Source: VRUE01 sp963704515
Lineage (GTDB): Bacteria; Actinomycetota; Thermoleophilia; Solirubrobacterales; 70-9
DNA length: 64,000 nucleotides
Reading direction: 5' to 3'
Assembly: GCA_963704515.1 (NCBI GenBank)
Contig: OY969913.1
Location: 1,922,001 to 1,986,000, forward strand
The notes beneath the pieces are model-generated. The model made no database searches. It saw only the letters and a program-made list of their open reading frames with translations, and was not told where the DNA came from. A program made the position numbers and the translations under genes. Positions 37,201-43,824 of the stretch are shown here, piece by piece (the first letter of the stretch is position 1; every line of letters starts with the position of its first letter).

Positions 37201-40200
37201 GTCGCGGCGACACTGGTAGGAGGCGACGCCGGAGCCGCTGTCGGTTCCGGAGAAGCCGAAGGTCGCGTCGGAGGACGCCGAGAGCAGCGCCGGCTTCGAT
37301 TCGATCTGCACCTGGGGCGCCGTCGTGTCGACGGTCCAGCTGGCGACGGCCGGGCTCGCGTCGGTGTTGCCCGCCTGGTCGACCGCCCGGACTTCGAATT
37401 TGTGGGCGCCGTCGGCGAGACCGGTGTATTCCTTCGGCGAGACACAGCTGCCCCAGGCGGCTTCCTGGGTCGAGTCGAGGCGGCACTGGTAGGAGGCGAC
37501 GCCGGAGCCTCCGGTGTCGCTGCCGCTGAAGGCGAAGCTGGCTTTGGCGGAGGAGCTCAGCGCCGGCGGGTTGGTCGAGATCTGGGTGTCGGGCGCCGTC
37601 GTGTCGACGGTCCAGCTGGCGACGGCCGGGCTCGCGTCGGTGTTGCCCGCCCGGTCGACCGCCCGGACTTCGAATTTGTGGGCGCCGTCGGCGAGACCGG
37701 TGTATTCCTTCGGCGAGACACAGCTGCCCCAGGCGGCTTCCTGGGTCGAGTCGAGGCGGCACTGGTAGGAGGCGACGCCGGAGCCGCCGGTGTCGCTGCC
37801 GCTGAAGGCGAAGCTGGCTTTGGCGGACGCGGTCAACCCCGACGGGCCCGACCCGATCTGGGTCTGCGGCGCGGTCGAGTCCTCGACGTAGGTGAGGCCG
37901 GCAGAACAGGTCGAGGCTTCGCTCGCCGCCCCCGTCGCCGTCGCCCGGAAGGTCGTGGTCGAGTTGTCGGCAACCGACACGGTGACGCCGGCCGCCAGTT
38001 CGGCGGCGCTGACCGTGGCCAGCGGCGACCCTGTGCAGCCGCTCGTTGAGTAGAGCTTCACGGTGGCACCCGAAACAGCCGAGCCGACGACCTTGGGCGA
38101 GTTGGCGTTGGCCGGCGACGGGGGGACGGTGCCGGTCAGGGTCGGCGCGGGCGGCGGCGTGACGAAGCTGAGCGGCGAGAGCAGCAGGCTGGGTTCGGTG
38201 CGCGAGCTGGCCCCGCTGGTTGAGGTGACGCGGAAGTAGTAGGTCGTGTTCGGGCTCAGCCCGGTGAGCTGGACGCTGTGAGCGGTGACCGGCGACGCGT
38301 CGCTTTTGCTCGAGCTGAGCGAGTTGGAGCTCGTGCCGTAGGAGACTTTCGAGTCCGAGGTCTTATCCGTTTGCCAGGTGACCGTCGCGGTTCCGTCGTT
38401 GTGCGCCGTGGCCTGGATGTTGGAGATCACCGGCGGCTGCTGTTCGGCTTCGAAGACGACGTCAGCCATGTAGTTGGTGCCGTTGTAGCTTTCGGGACCG
38501 CCCTCCGAGAAGAGGCTGCCGTTGCCTCCGTAGTGGTAGACGCCGTTGCCACCGCTGACGCCGCTGGCGAGCGCATGCAAGGGTGCGGCGTCGGCACCGA
38601 CCACCGAGAAGTAGCCGCTCAGCGCCGCGTAACGGCCTTTCGGCGCGTAGTAGGCGGCGACGTAAGTCGTGTTGGCGCTGATCGCCACCGGGCTGGCCAG
38701 GTTGACCTGCTGCCAGCCGGACGCGGTTTCTTTGGTGAAGGTCGCTTCCGCCAGTTGGGTGCCGCCCGCCGTGTAGAGATGGCCGACGTGGGTGCCGGTG
38801 CCTTCCGGCGTCTTGTAGAAGCGCAGCCCGGTGATGTAGCCGGAAACGTCGGAGCGGAACTTCACCCCGACTTCGATCTGGCTCGGGTCGGATTCCGGTT
38901 CGCCGGTGAAGGTGTTGTCCCAGATCGTGCAGGGGCAGGTGTGCGGCACGACTTCGATCGTGCTTTCGTCGCCGGGTTCCTCGAGGTTGGCGCTGTCGTC
39001 GGTCGAACGGGCCATGATCGTCACGACCCCGGTTTTGCCCGGCGTCCATTTGTACGTCCACGAGCCGCGCCCTTCCGCCGTCTGCCAGGTTTCGCCCCCG
39101 TCGAGCGAGACTTCGACCCCCGCCACCTGACCGCCGACGTCAGTGGCGCTGCCGCTGATCGTCATTTCCTGCCCGCTTTCCACTTCCGAGCCGTTCGCGG
39201 GGGTTTCGATCGTCGTCACCGGCGGCGTGGTGTCGGTGCTTGCCGTCGCCGGCACCAGGCCCGCCTGCAGCGTTTCCGGCTGCGTCCCCATGTCGGCGAG
39301 CAGGTTCACGGTCGCCTGCTGCATGCGCGAGTCGGGACTGCGCGGATAGGCGCCGCGGTCGTGTTCTTCGTCCAGGCCCCACGACCACTGCACGGTGCCG
39401 GCGCCGAAGACCAGCGCCCCGCTCGGCGCCCGGTAGAGGGTCAGGTGGTGGTGAGCGGTCTCGGGCAGGTAGTTGGAGCCGTAGTCGATCAAGTAGTCCT
39501 GGACTTCGACCGTGGTCGAGGAGAGGTCGATCAGGCCCGGTGGGCGCGAGCTGTTGTGGACGTCTTCGTCCCACTCATAGCCCAGCGTTTCCGTCCCCAG
39601 AACCGCGCTTTCGCCCGCTTTCAGCGATTCGATGTCGGTATTGCGCCAGAGCCGCAGATGCTTGTCTTCGGCCGGCACTTCGATCTCGGCGGTCCCAGAG
39701 TTGACCATGAACAGCTGACCGGAGAGCGCATTCTCGGGCTTGCCCCCGTCGGCCGGCGGGCTGAAGCGCGGGTCGCGCCAGGTCCCGGTCCAGACTTTCG
39801 ATTCCGGGTCGATCTTGGCGTTGGCCGCCGTCTCCTTGTAACAGACGATCGTCCGGTAGCTCGTGTTCGAGCCGTCGATGCTGTTCGCCCAACGCGTCTT
39901 CCAGAAGATCTCGTTGCCGCTGAAGAAGGCGAGGTTGACGCCGGCTTCGCGCGCTTCTTCGACGTGTTCGCGCTGCGAGGCCGACCAGTACTCGTCGTGA
40001 CCCACCGAGAGGAAGACCTTGTGCTGCAGCAGCGGCGTCGCCGAACGGGCCACGTCGACGCCACTCAGGTAGCTGACGTCATACCCATTGCGCTCAAGCC
40101 AGCGCACCATCGGATATTCGGCCGAGAAGGGAGCGTCTTCGGGAGTCGTTCCGCGCGTCGTCAGCGGCCGGTTGTAGCTGACCTTGTAGGCGCGTTCGGG

Positions 40201-40851
40201 GTCGGTGCCCGGGCCGCCGACGTAAAGCGAGTTGCCGCCGTAGCGGTTGTATGCCTCCCAGGTCGTGTCGGCAGTCTGGAAGACGAGGTTCGAGTGGCTG
40301 GAGTCGTTGCGCACGACGAAGACGATCTGGCTGCCTTCCGAGTTTTTGTCGGTGCGAACCAGCTTGGCGAAGTAGATGCCGGAGACCGCGCTCGAGGGCA
40401 CCGCCCAGGAGGCCGATTCGGCCCAGTTGCCGCAGTCGACCAGCCCGGTCGACGCTTCCGTTTTGCAAGCCGGCTGGCTCTGCGGCAGTTTTGCGGTCGG
40501 CGCGATGTTGCTCGCCACCTTGCGGGCGCCGTCGCCGCCGTAGTAGCCCATCCGGTAGATGTCGAGGTGGTAGGCGGTCGATTCGGTCTTGATCTTGAAG
40601 TGGATCGTTTCGCCGCGGTTGACGCTGATCTGCGTGGTGAAGCCCTGGATGTTGGGATCGCCGGACCCTTCGACGTCCCATTCGGTGCGCGGGTTGCCGG
40701 GCTTCGAGTTCTCGCAGACGATTTCGTTGGCGGGCGGGTCGCAGGGACCGGCCGCCGCCCGCGAGGCAAGCAGCCCCTGGCCCCCGATCAGGGCCAGGAG
40801 GAGAGCGAATGTCCAGGCAGAGACCTTTGCCACCTGATGCAGCAACGACAC
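25255..40851 (-). CDS. Giant exported multi-Ig-domain protein with N,N-dimethylformamidase-beta-like N-terminus
   Basis: 5,198 residues from GTG 40851. A signal peptide (residues 1-35, ending SRAAA) is followed by a domain at about 40-520 like the beta subunit of N,N-dimethylformamidase (motifs YRMGYYGGDGAR, LSVGHDEYWS, FFSGNEIFW). An Ig domain (about 538-635), a DUF4082-like domain (about 640-800), an FN3 domain (about 803-900) and one PSPANANSPK-type Ig domain follow. About 44 modules of about 92 residues then run to about 5045. Most modules have a Cys pair (YECRLDS...CSSPKEY), suggesting one disulfide each. The last 150 residues are basic with no LPXTG or membrane anchor. Likely a surface or matrix protein; enzymatic activity of the N-domain is unproven. 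Confidence 0.9.
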   Translation of the reverse strand: MSLLHQVAKVSAWTFALLLALIGGQGLLASRAAAGPCDPPANEIVCENSKPGNPRTEWDVEGSGDPNIQGFTTQISVNRGETIHFKIKTESTAYHLDIYRMGYYGGDGARKVASNIAPTAKLPQSQPACKTEASTGLVDCGNWAESASWAVPSSAVSGIYFAKLVRTDKNSEGSQIVFVVRNDSSHSNLVFQTADTTWEAYNRYGGNSLYVGGPGTDPERAYKVSYNRPLTTRGTTPEDAPFSAEYPMVRWLERNGYDVSYLSGVDVARSATPLLQHKVFLSVGHDEYWSASQREHVEEAREAGVNLAFFSGNEIFWKTRWANSIDGSNTSYRTIVCYKETAANAKIDPESKVWTGTWRDPRFSPPADGGKPENALSGQLFMVNSGTAEIEVPAEDKHLRLWRNTDIESLKAGESAVLGTETLGYEWDEDVHNSSRPPGLIDLSSTTVEVQDYLIDYGSNYLPETAHHHLTLYRAPSGALVFGAGTVQWSWGLDEEHDRGAYPRSPDSRMQQATVNLLADMGTQPETLQAGLVPATASTDTTPPVTTIETPANGSEVESGQEMTISGSATDVGGQVAGVEVSLDGGETWQTAEGRGSWTYKWTPGKTGVVTIMARSTDDSANLEEPGDESTIEVVPHTCPCTIWDNTFTGEPESDPSQIEVGVKFRSDVSGYITGLRFYKTPEGTGTHVGHLYTAGGTQLAEATFTKETASGWQQVNLASPVAISANTTYVAAYYAPKGRYAALSGYFSVVGADAAPLHALASGVSGGNGVYHYGGNGSLFSEGGPESYNGTNYMADVVFEAEQQPPVISNIQATAHNDGTATVTWQTDKTSDSKVSYGTSSNSLSSSKSDASPVTAHSVQLTGLSPNTTYYFRVTSTSGASSRTEPSLLLSPLSFVTPPPAPTLTGTVPPSPANANSPKVVGSAVSGATVKLYSTSGCTGSPLATVSAAELAAGVTVSVADNSTTTFRATATGAASEASTCSAGLTYVEDSTAPQTQIGSGPSGLTASAKASFAFSGSDTGGSGVASYQCRLDSTQEAAWGSCVSPKEYTGLADGAHKFEVRAVDRAGNTDASPAVASWTVDTTAPDTQISTNPPALSSSAKASFAFSGSDTGGSGVASYQCRLDSTQEAAWGSCVSPKEYTGLADGAHKFEVRAVDQAGNTDASPAVASWTVDTTAPQVQIESKPALLSASSDATFGFSGTDSGSGVASYQCRRDSEAVGAWEACSSPETYNALAEGSHSFEVRAIDGAGNVTQSPATYSWTIDTTAPQTQVDSAPKALTTATAAKLEFSATDTGGSGVASYECRLDSIQEAAWGSCVSPKEYTGLADGAHKFEVRAVDQAGNADATPAVANWTVDTTAPDTQISTNPPALSSSAKASFAFSGSDTGGSGVASYQCRLDSTQPGDWAPCPSPKEYTGLADGPHKFEVRAVDQAGNVDQSAATFNWTIDATAPQTQIDSGPAALVSSAKAEFAFSGNDAGGSGVASYECRIDSTQEADWHGCSSPKTYEGLADGVHKFEVRAVDQAGNADATPAVANWTVDTTAPTTQIDSQPNALSASAVAQFEFSGADAGGSGVTSYECRLDSTQEADWHPCSSPKEYTGLADGAHKFEVRAVDQAGNADASPATYTWTIDATAPQTQIESGPAALTTSTAASIEFSGEDGSGSGVASYECRLDSTQEADWHVCSSPKEYTALGDGAHNFEVRAVDQAGNADATPAVANWTVDTTAPTTQIDSQPNALSASAVAQFEFSGADVGGSGVTSYECRLDSTQEADWHPCSSPKEYTGLADGAHKFEVRAVDQAGNADASPAEVAWTIDATAPQTQIESGPAALTTSTTAAFAFSGSDGSGSGVAGFECRLDSAQSGDWHACSSPKEYTAIGDGQHTLEVRALDLAGNADQSPATHTWRVDMTAPETQVDSGPAALSASANAEFAFSGTDAGGSGVASYECRRDSSEVKDWIPCGSPQTYPALADGAHRFEVRAIDKAGNVDQSPAVFSWTIDATAPQTQIGSHPNALSASASASFAFSGEDGSGSGVASYECRLDSSEVKDWAACSSPKEYTALADGSHTFEVRAVDKAGNADASPASFGWTVDATAPTTQIDSGPSSLVASAKATFAFSGSDTGGSGVASYQCRLDSTQQADWGSCSSPKEYSGLADGSHTFEVRAVDVAGNADASPAVSTWTVDTTAPTTQIESQPASLSASAGAQLEFSGSDTGGSGIASYECRLDSTQQADWGSCTSPKDYTGLADGSHKFEVRAVDHAGNADATPAVATWTVDTTAPDTQISANPPALSSSAKATFAFSGNDGSGSGVASYQCRLDSSEAKDWASCTSSTEYTGLADGSHTFEVRAIDQAGNADATPAVSTWTVDTTAPQTQIDSGPSSLVATAKATFAFSGNDGSGSGVASYECRLDSSEVKDWAACSSPKEYTALADGSHTFEVRAVDKAGNADASPASFGWTVDATAPTTQIDSGPSSLVASAKATFAFSGSDTGGSGVASYQCRLDSTQQADWGSCSSPKEYSGLADGSHTFEVRAVDVAGNADASPAVSTWTVDTTAPTTQIESQPASLSASAGAQLEFSGSDTGGSGIASYECRLDSTQQADWGSCTSPKDYTGLADGSHKFEVRAVDHAGNADATPAVATWTVDTTAPDTQISANPPALSSSAKATFAFSGNDGSGSGVASYQCRLDSSEAKDWASCTSSTEYTGLADGSHTFEVRAIDQAGNADATPAVSTWTVDTTAPQTQIDSGPAALTTATAAEFEFSASDGGGSGVASYECRLDSSQAGDWMACASPKEYASLADGAHTFEVRAVDKAGNADATPAVSTWTVDTTAPDTQIDSKPPSLSPSAKAEFAFSGSDSGGSGVASYECRLDSSQEADWHTCSSPKEYASLADGAHTFEVRAVDKAGNADATPAVSTWTVDTTAPDTRIDSKPPSLSPSAKAEFAFSGNDGSGSGVASYECRLDSTQEADWGSCSSPKTYEGLGDGSHTLEVRSTDQAGNTDPSPASYTWTIDTTAPNTQISSSPVSLTSETAAEFAFGGSDSGGSGVAAYECRIDSTQSADWHACSSPKQYTGLADGSHTFEVRAIDQAGNVDQTPAARSWTIDATAPTTQIDAGPSSLVATAKAEFAFSGADAGGSGVASYECRLDSTQEADWQACVSPKTYEGLSDGSHSFEVRAVDHAGNADGTPAASTWVADTTAPQTQISANPAALSSSAKAAFAFSGDDGSGSGVASLECRLDSSQQADWHPCASPKTYEGLADGSHSFEARAIDAAGNADGSPAAYSWTIDTTPPVVAIDSLSKALVGAGQSSEVHWHSNENGSFELRVGGSDCTGGTQIASGAYTGAPAQHTSVVAATDLAEGANTLRVCVADAAANRGSTTAGVTKDATPPDTQIDTHPAALSNSASAQFAFSGTDAGGSGVASYECRRDSTEASAWSACASPQSYSSLSDGSHTFQVRATDQAANTDGSPATFNWTVDTTAPTATIDAGPSGLTNDPTPTFEFHSSEAGSSFECSIDTGTPAWGACSDPGADTPPSALADGSWTFRVRATDQASNTGAAASRSFTVDTAAPGAPSLQSSAPPSPANDNSPKIIGSAPAGSTVRLYEGADCSGSPIATVSAAALEAGITVSVPDDSTTAFRATATSAAGNLSGCSAPLTYTEDSTAPTTQIDTHPAALTGSAAAQFTFSGTDGSGSGVASYECRLDSSQAGDWAPCASPKSYGSLAEGAHTFEVRATDKAANVDATPAAFTWSVDTTAPQTQIDSHPAALMASPSAQFAFSGTDTGGSGVASYQCRIDSTEPSAWSACASPKSYGSLADGAHSFEVRAIDAAGNSDGSPASFDWTVDTTPPDTQIDTHPAALSNSASAQFAFSGTDAGGSGVASYECRRDSTEASAWSACASPQSYSSLSDGSHTFQVRATDQAANTDGSPATFNWTVDTTAPTATIDAGPSGLTNDPTPTFEFHSSEAGSSFECSIDTGTPAWGACSDPGADTPPSALADGSWTFRVRATDQASNTGAAASRSFTVDTAAPGAPSLQSSAPPSPANDNSPKIIGSAPAGSTVRLYEGADCSGSPIATVSAAALEAGITVSVPDDSTTAFRATATSAAGNLSGCSAPLTYTEDSTAPTTQIDTHPAALTGSAAAQFTFSGTDGSGSGVASYECRLDSSQAGDWAPCASPKSYGSLAEGAHTFEVRATDKAANVDATPAAFTWSVDTTAPQTQIDSHPAALMASPSAQFAFSGTDTGGSGVASYQCRIDSTEPSAWSACASPKSYGSLADGAHSFEVRAIDAAGNSDGSPASFDWTVDTTPPDTQIDTHPAALSNSASAQFAFSGTDAGGSGVASYECRRDSTEASAWSACASPQSYSSLSDGSHTFQVRATDQASNTDGSPATFNWTVDTTAPTATIDAGPSGLTNDPTPTFEFHSSEAGSSFECSIDTGTPAWGACSDPGADTPPSALADGSWTFRVRATDQASNTGAAASRSFTVDTAAPGAPSLQSSAPPSPANDNSPKIIGSAPAGSTVRLYEGADCSGSPIATVSAAALEAGITVSVPDDSTTAFRATATSAAGNLSGCSAPLTYTEDSTAPTTQIDTHPAALTGSAAAQFTFSGTDGSGSGVASYECRLDSSQAGDWAPCASPKSYGSLAEGAHTFEVRATDKAANVDATPAAFTWSVDTTAPQTQIDSHPAALMASPSAQFAFSGTDTGGSGVASYQCRIDSTEPSAWSACASPKSYGSLADGAHSFEVRAIDAAGNSDGSPASFDWTVDTTPPDTQIDTHPAALSNSASAQFAFSGTDAGGSGVASYECRRDSTEASAWSACASPQSYSSLSDGSHTFQVRATDQAANTDGSPATFNWTVDTTAPTATIDAGPSGLTNDPTPTFEFHSSEAGSSFECSIDTGTPAWGACSDPGADTPPSALADGSWTFRVRATDQASNTGAAATRSFEVDASVPSSPVLTATIPASPANDNSPKVAGSAPAGTTVKLYANADCSGAPVAVVDPGELAAGVTVTVPDNSTTSFSATATSVAEITSSCSTPIAYVEDSTEPATEGTDTPSETPPSTLALRTPVRLLKIEYDLHHGSARLLFDVPGPGSLSVTAPTPTSPKALRKRATQKAILWRRSHQIQSRIVRIRHAGKVRVPIRLAAAGRRLLLEDGRLKVRVRIGYKAKGEATVSRMIAITLKQRGPQRAQHRRQPG
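26025..30684 (-). repeat. 1,380-bp tandem repeat, about 3.4 near-identical copies
   Basis: Sequence recurs exactly every 1,380 bp: copies begin at 26025, 27405, 28785 and 30165, the last broken off at 30684. Line-by-line comparison showed one base difference (position 27696, GGA versus GGC context, Ser versus Ala). Each unit encodes 460 residues, exactly five 92-residue modules. Identity at silent sites shows very recent expansion or homogenisation, or a risk of assembly error. Confidence 0.92.
32602..34743 (-). repeat. 1,104-bp tandem duplication within the giant gene
   Basis: Segment 32602-33639 is repeated at 33706-34743 with no difference I could find in the lines compared. The period is 1,104 bp, which is 368 residues or four 92-residue modules. 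It is independent of the 1,380-bp array and of the less exact 540-bp period seen between about 35340 and 36130. Confidence 0.88.
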
Positions 40852-40924
40852 CCGGCGGCGCGATTTTTCACCGCCGCGTACAAATCACGTCCCTCAGCCT
40901 CAACCTTACGTCGAGACTCGGCCC

Positions 40925-41917
40925 CTATTCGCGGAGCGCGACCGGCGAGCTGGCGTCGCGAACCACCAGCCGCGGCTGCCCGCTTCCGTCGGCCGGCACG
41001 GTGTAGACGTCGAAGCTGTCGGAGTACACCAGGTTGCTGTCGTCGAGCCACTCGACCTGGTCGTCGATCGGCCGGTGCTCGGCGACGTCGTGGGCCTTCA
41101 TCGTCGCCAGGTCGAGGACCTTGAGCTGCCACCGATTCTGCCGGCCCAGCCGGCTCTTGTAGGCGATCCGCGTCCCGTCCGGCGAGAGCGAGGGGCACTC
41201 GACGTGGTTGTGGATGACCCGCATGGTCCGCGCCCCAACGTCGCCTTCCACCAGGAAGTAGTGGCCGTGCGTGCGCAGCGTCGCGTAGAAGCGGTTGGAG
41301 TCCGGCGCGAAGGTGACGCCCCAGAAGTTGAAGTCTTCTTCCTCGAAGGGCCGGCCGCCCTTGGTCACCTTGAAGCTCTCCAGGTTGGCGATCGTCTCCC
41401 CGGTTCGCATGTCGACGATCGTCGTCTCGGTCGAGTAGCCGCCGTCCTCGAGGTAGGCGTGGCCGTTGACGAAGGCGGTCATCGCCCCGTAGCGACCGTC
41501 GCTCGAGACGCGCGCCCGCGAGGGCACCCCGCCGAGCGGCAGCGTGTAGAGCGTCCCCAGCGACGAGTCGAAGATCGTCGCCTCGTAGCCCGAGTCGGTT
41601 TCCGCGGTCGCCAGGCAGAGACCCCGCCCCGCGGCGAAGTAGACCCGCTCGCAGTCGAGCTCCGGCCCGTCCAGCTGGCGCGGGTGCCCACCCTTGAGGA
41701 CGAAGACGCGGCCGTTGCTGAGCGGGTCGCCGCGGTTGACGGCGCGCACCATCAGCTGCGATCCGGCCAGTTCGGTCGGGACGCCGGCGACGCCAACCGG
41801 CTCGGCCACCTCGGTGCCGCCGCTCGAGCTCGGTGCCGCAACGACCACGTAGACGGCGACGCCGGCGAGGCAGAGTACGCCGAGTGCCGAGACCGCCTGC
41901 CAGCCGCGGCTGCTCAT
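40925..41917 (-). CDS. Membrane-anchored TolB-like beta-propeller protein
   Basis: 330 residues. An N-terminal hydrophobic segment (ALGVLCLAGVAVYVVVAA, about 10-28) anchors or exports it. The rest reads as propeller blades of the PD40/TolB kind: VSSDGRYGAMTAF, FAPDSNRFYATL, CPSLSPDGTRIAYKSR and VEWLDDSNLVYSD. Such proteins usually serve as binding scaffolds in the cell envelope. It sits between a glycosyltransferase gene (ATGA overlap) and the giant Ig-protein gene (73 bp downstream), so a role in display or modification of that protein or of the polysaccharide is plausible but unproven. Confidence 0.8.
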   Translation of the reverse strand: MSSRGWQAVSALGVLCLAGVAVYVVVAAPSSSGGTEVAEPVGVAGVPTELAGSQLMVRAVNRGDPLSNGRVFVLKGGHPRQLDGPELDCERVYFAAGRGLCLATAETDSGYEATIFDSSLGTLYTLPLGGVPSRARVSSDGRYGAMTAFVNGHAYLEDGGYSTETTIVDMRTGETIANLESFKVTKGGRPFEEEDFNFWGVTFAPDSNRFYATLRTHGHYFLVEGDVGARTMRVIHNHVECPSLSPDGTRIAYKSRLGRQNRWQLKVLDLATMKAHDVAEHRPIDDQVEWLDDSNLVYSDSFDVYTVPADGSGQPRLVVRDASSPVALRE

Positions 41918-43159
41918 GCCGCGATGCGGGCCGCGGACCCCGTCCGGGGCTCGCGCTCGGTGTCCGCCGCGCCGCGCTTCATCGCCCGCTCGTACGCCTC
42001 GAGCAGCACCGCCGCGGAGCGCTGCCAGGAGAGTTCGGCCACCCGCTCATGGCCGCACTCTCGCATCCGCCGCCGACGCTCCGGGTCCTCGAGCAGATCG
42101 TCGATGCAGCAGCCCAGCGCCTCCGGCGCGGCCTCGGCGGCGTAGGCCGCCGCCTCACCGGCGGAGACCCGCGTCTCCTTCAGCTCGTAGGCGGCGACCG
42201 GGCAACCCATCGCCATGTACTCGAGCACCTTGATCATCGTCGAGCTCTCGTTCAGCGGGTTGGGCGGATCGGGCTCCAGGCCGACGTCCGCGGTCGAGAG
42301 GATGCGGCGGATGTCGTCGTCCTCGCGCCAGCCGGCGAACTCAACCAGCCCGGCGATCCCCAGCCGCGCCGCCAGGGCTTCCATCGCGGGCCGCACCTCC
42401 CCCTCGCCGATGAAGACCGCGTGCCAGTCCTCGCCGCGCAGCGAACGCAGGACGGCGAGAGAGCGCAGCGCGTCGTCGATCCCGTCCTGAGGGCCCATCA
42501 TCCCCAGGTAGGCGATCAGGTGGGTACGGCCGCGGCGCAGCCGCGGTTCGGGGTCCACCGGCCGGAAGCGCTCCAGGTCGGGTCCATTGCGGACGACGAA
42601 GACGTCGGCGGGGTCCACCCTTCCGCGCTCGACCGCGATCCGCCGGTAGGACTCGTTGGTCGAGATCACCACGTCGGCGGCGCGCATCGCGCGGCGCTCG
42701 ATTGCCAGCAGGGTGCGGTGGGCGAGCCCGGCGCGGCCGAAGCGGGTGCGGAAAAGCTCCGGCGTCAGGTCGTGGTGGTCGAAGACGAGGCGGGCGCCCC
42801 GGCGGCGGGCGGGGCGAGCGGCGAGGTGGAGGAAGTCGGGCGGGCTGGCGACGTGCACCACGTCGAACGGGCGGCGGCGCTGCAGGCGCCGCACCAGCCG
42901 GCGGAATCCGCCAGAGCGCCTGGCCGTACTCGCGCAGATAGCCGAGAGTGCCACCTGCCGGACGCAGCGGGTAGCGGTGTACCTCGATCCCCTCGATCGT
43001 CTCCTCGGCCGGCTGCTCGCGGTCGGCCGCGGCCGCGCAGACGGCGACCACCTCCCAGCCCTCCTCGCTCAGCGTGCGCGCCTCGCTCCAGACCCGCCGG
43101 TCTCCGGGAAGCGGCGCGTTCTCGCTGATCAGCAGAACCCGGCCGCGGGGGGCGCTCAT
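41914..43159 (-). pseudogene. Glycosyltransferase family 4-like gene split by a frameshift
   Basis: The ATG at 43159 opens a GT4-type N-terminus (LLISENAPLPGDRRVWSEAR, then GYLREYGQALWR). Near 42905-42915 homology jumps to another frame, continuing FRRLVRRLQRRRPFDVVHVA, and runs to 41914 with the GT-B features HHDLTPELF, YLGMMGPQDGIDD, VRNGPDLERF and STMIKVLEYMAMGCP. One extra base (or two missing) between the halves restores a full 415-residue enzyme. Both halves look unspoiled and both ends overlap neighbouring genes by ATGA. A recent mutation, a sequencing error or programmed frameshifting are all possible. An ATG at 42954 could also start a shortened protein. Confidence 0.8.
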
Positions 43160-43824
43160 GCAGCGCCCTTGCCGTGGATCACGGTCGGCAAGGTGAGCAG
43201 CAAGATCTTCAGGTTGAGCCCCACGGATCGGGTCTCGGCGTACTCGGCGTCGAGCTCGATCATCTGCTTGAAGGTGAGCAGGCTGCGACCGCTCACCTGC
43301 CAGAGGCCGGTCACCCCCGGCTTCACAGCGAAGCGGCGGAAGGCTTCCGGCGGGTAGCGGTCGACCTCGTACTGGATCGGCGGCCGCGGGCCGACCAGCG
43401 ACATCTCGCCGCGCAACACGTTCCAGAGCTGCGGCAGCTCGTCGATGCTGGTCCGCCGCAGGAACGATCCGACCCGGGTCACCCTGGCGTCCTCCTGAAG
43501 CTTGGTCATCGGCCGCGTGCCCTGCCGGTCCCCGTCGGCGATCATCTCCTCGACGTGGCTGCGATGGGCGCCGCTGTCGGCGCCTTCCCCCATCGTGCGG
43601 AACTTGGCCACCGAGAACGGCTCCAGGTCCTTCCCCAGCCTCCGCTGCCGGAAGAAGACCCGGCCCGGCGAGTCGAGCTTGATCGCCACCGCGACGACGA
43701 GCAGGAGCGGCGAGAGGACGAGCATGCCGAGCGTCGCGCCGGCCACGTCGAGCAGCCGGATGGAGGCGTCGGCGAAGCGGCCGGCGGCGCTCGGCACCGC
43801 CCTCAGTGTCGGTTCCGCGCTCAC
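43156..43824 (-). CDS. Undecaprenyl-phosphate sugar phosphotransferase (initiating transferase)
   Basis: 222 residues from GTG 43824, overlapping the upstream stop (GTGA). It has one N-terminal membrane segment (LGMLVLSPLLLVVAVAIKLDS) and the bacterial sugar transferase core: GRVFFRQRRLGKDLEPFSVAKFRTM, RRTSIDELPQLWNVLRGEMSLVGPRP and FAVKPGVTGLWQVSGRS. These monotopic enzymes place the first sugar-1-phosphate on the lipid carrier at the inner membrane, starting each repeat unit. Compared with WbaP it lacks the N-terminal four-helix region, resembling the short PglC/WcaJ-C class. Confidence 0.93.
   Translation of the reverse strand: MSAEPTLRAVPSAAGRFADASIRLLDVAGATLGMLVLSPLLLVVAVAIKLDSPGRVFFRQRRLGKDLEPFSVAKFRTMGEGADSGAHRSHVEEMIADGDRQGTRPMTKLQEDARVTRVGSFLRRTSIDELPQLWNVLRGEMSLVGPRPPIQYEVDRYPPEAFRRFAVKPGVTGLWQVSGRSLLTFKQMIELDAEYAETRSVGLNLKILLLTLPTVIHGKGAA

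Noticed and set aside
26515..38049. Long plus-strand ORFs opposite the giant gene (for example 26515-27507 and 35998-38049)
   Set aside because: They mirror the repeat structure of the minus-strand gene, are Gly/Arg-rich without domain features, and are usual antisense shadows in GC-rich DNA.
25255..40851. Regular repeats that might suggest a CRISPR array
   Set aside because: Units are 276 bp or multiples, translate in one frame as Ig modules, and have no short repeat/spacer pattern.
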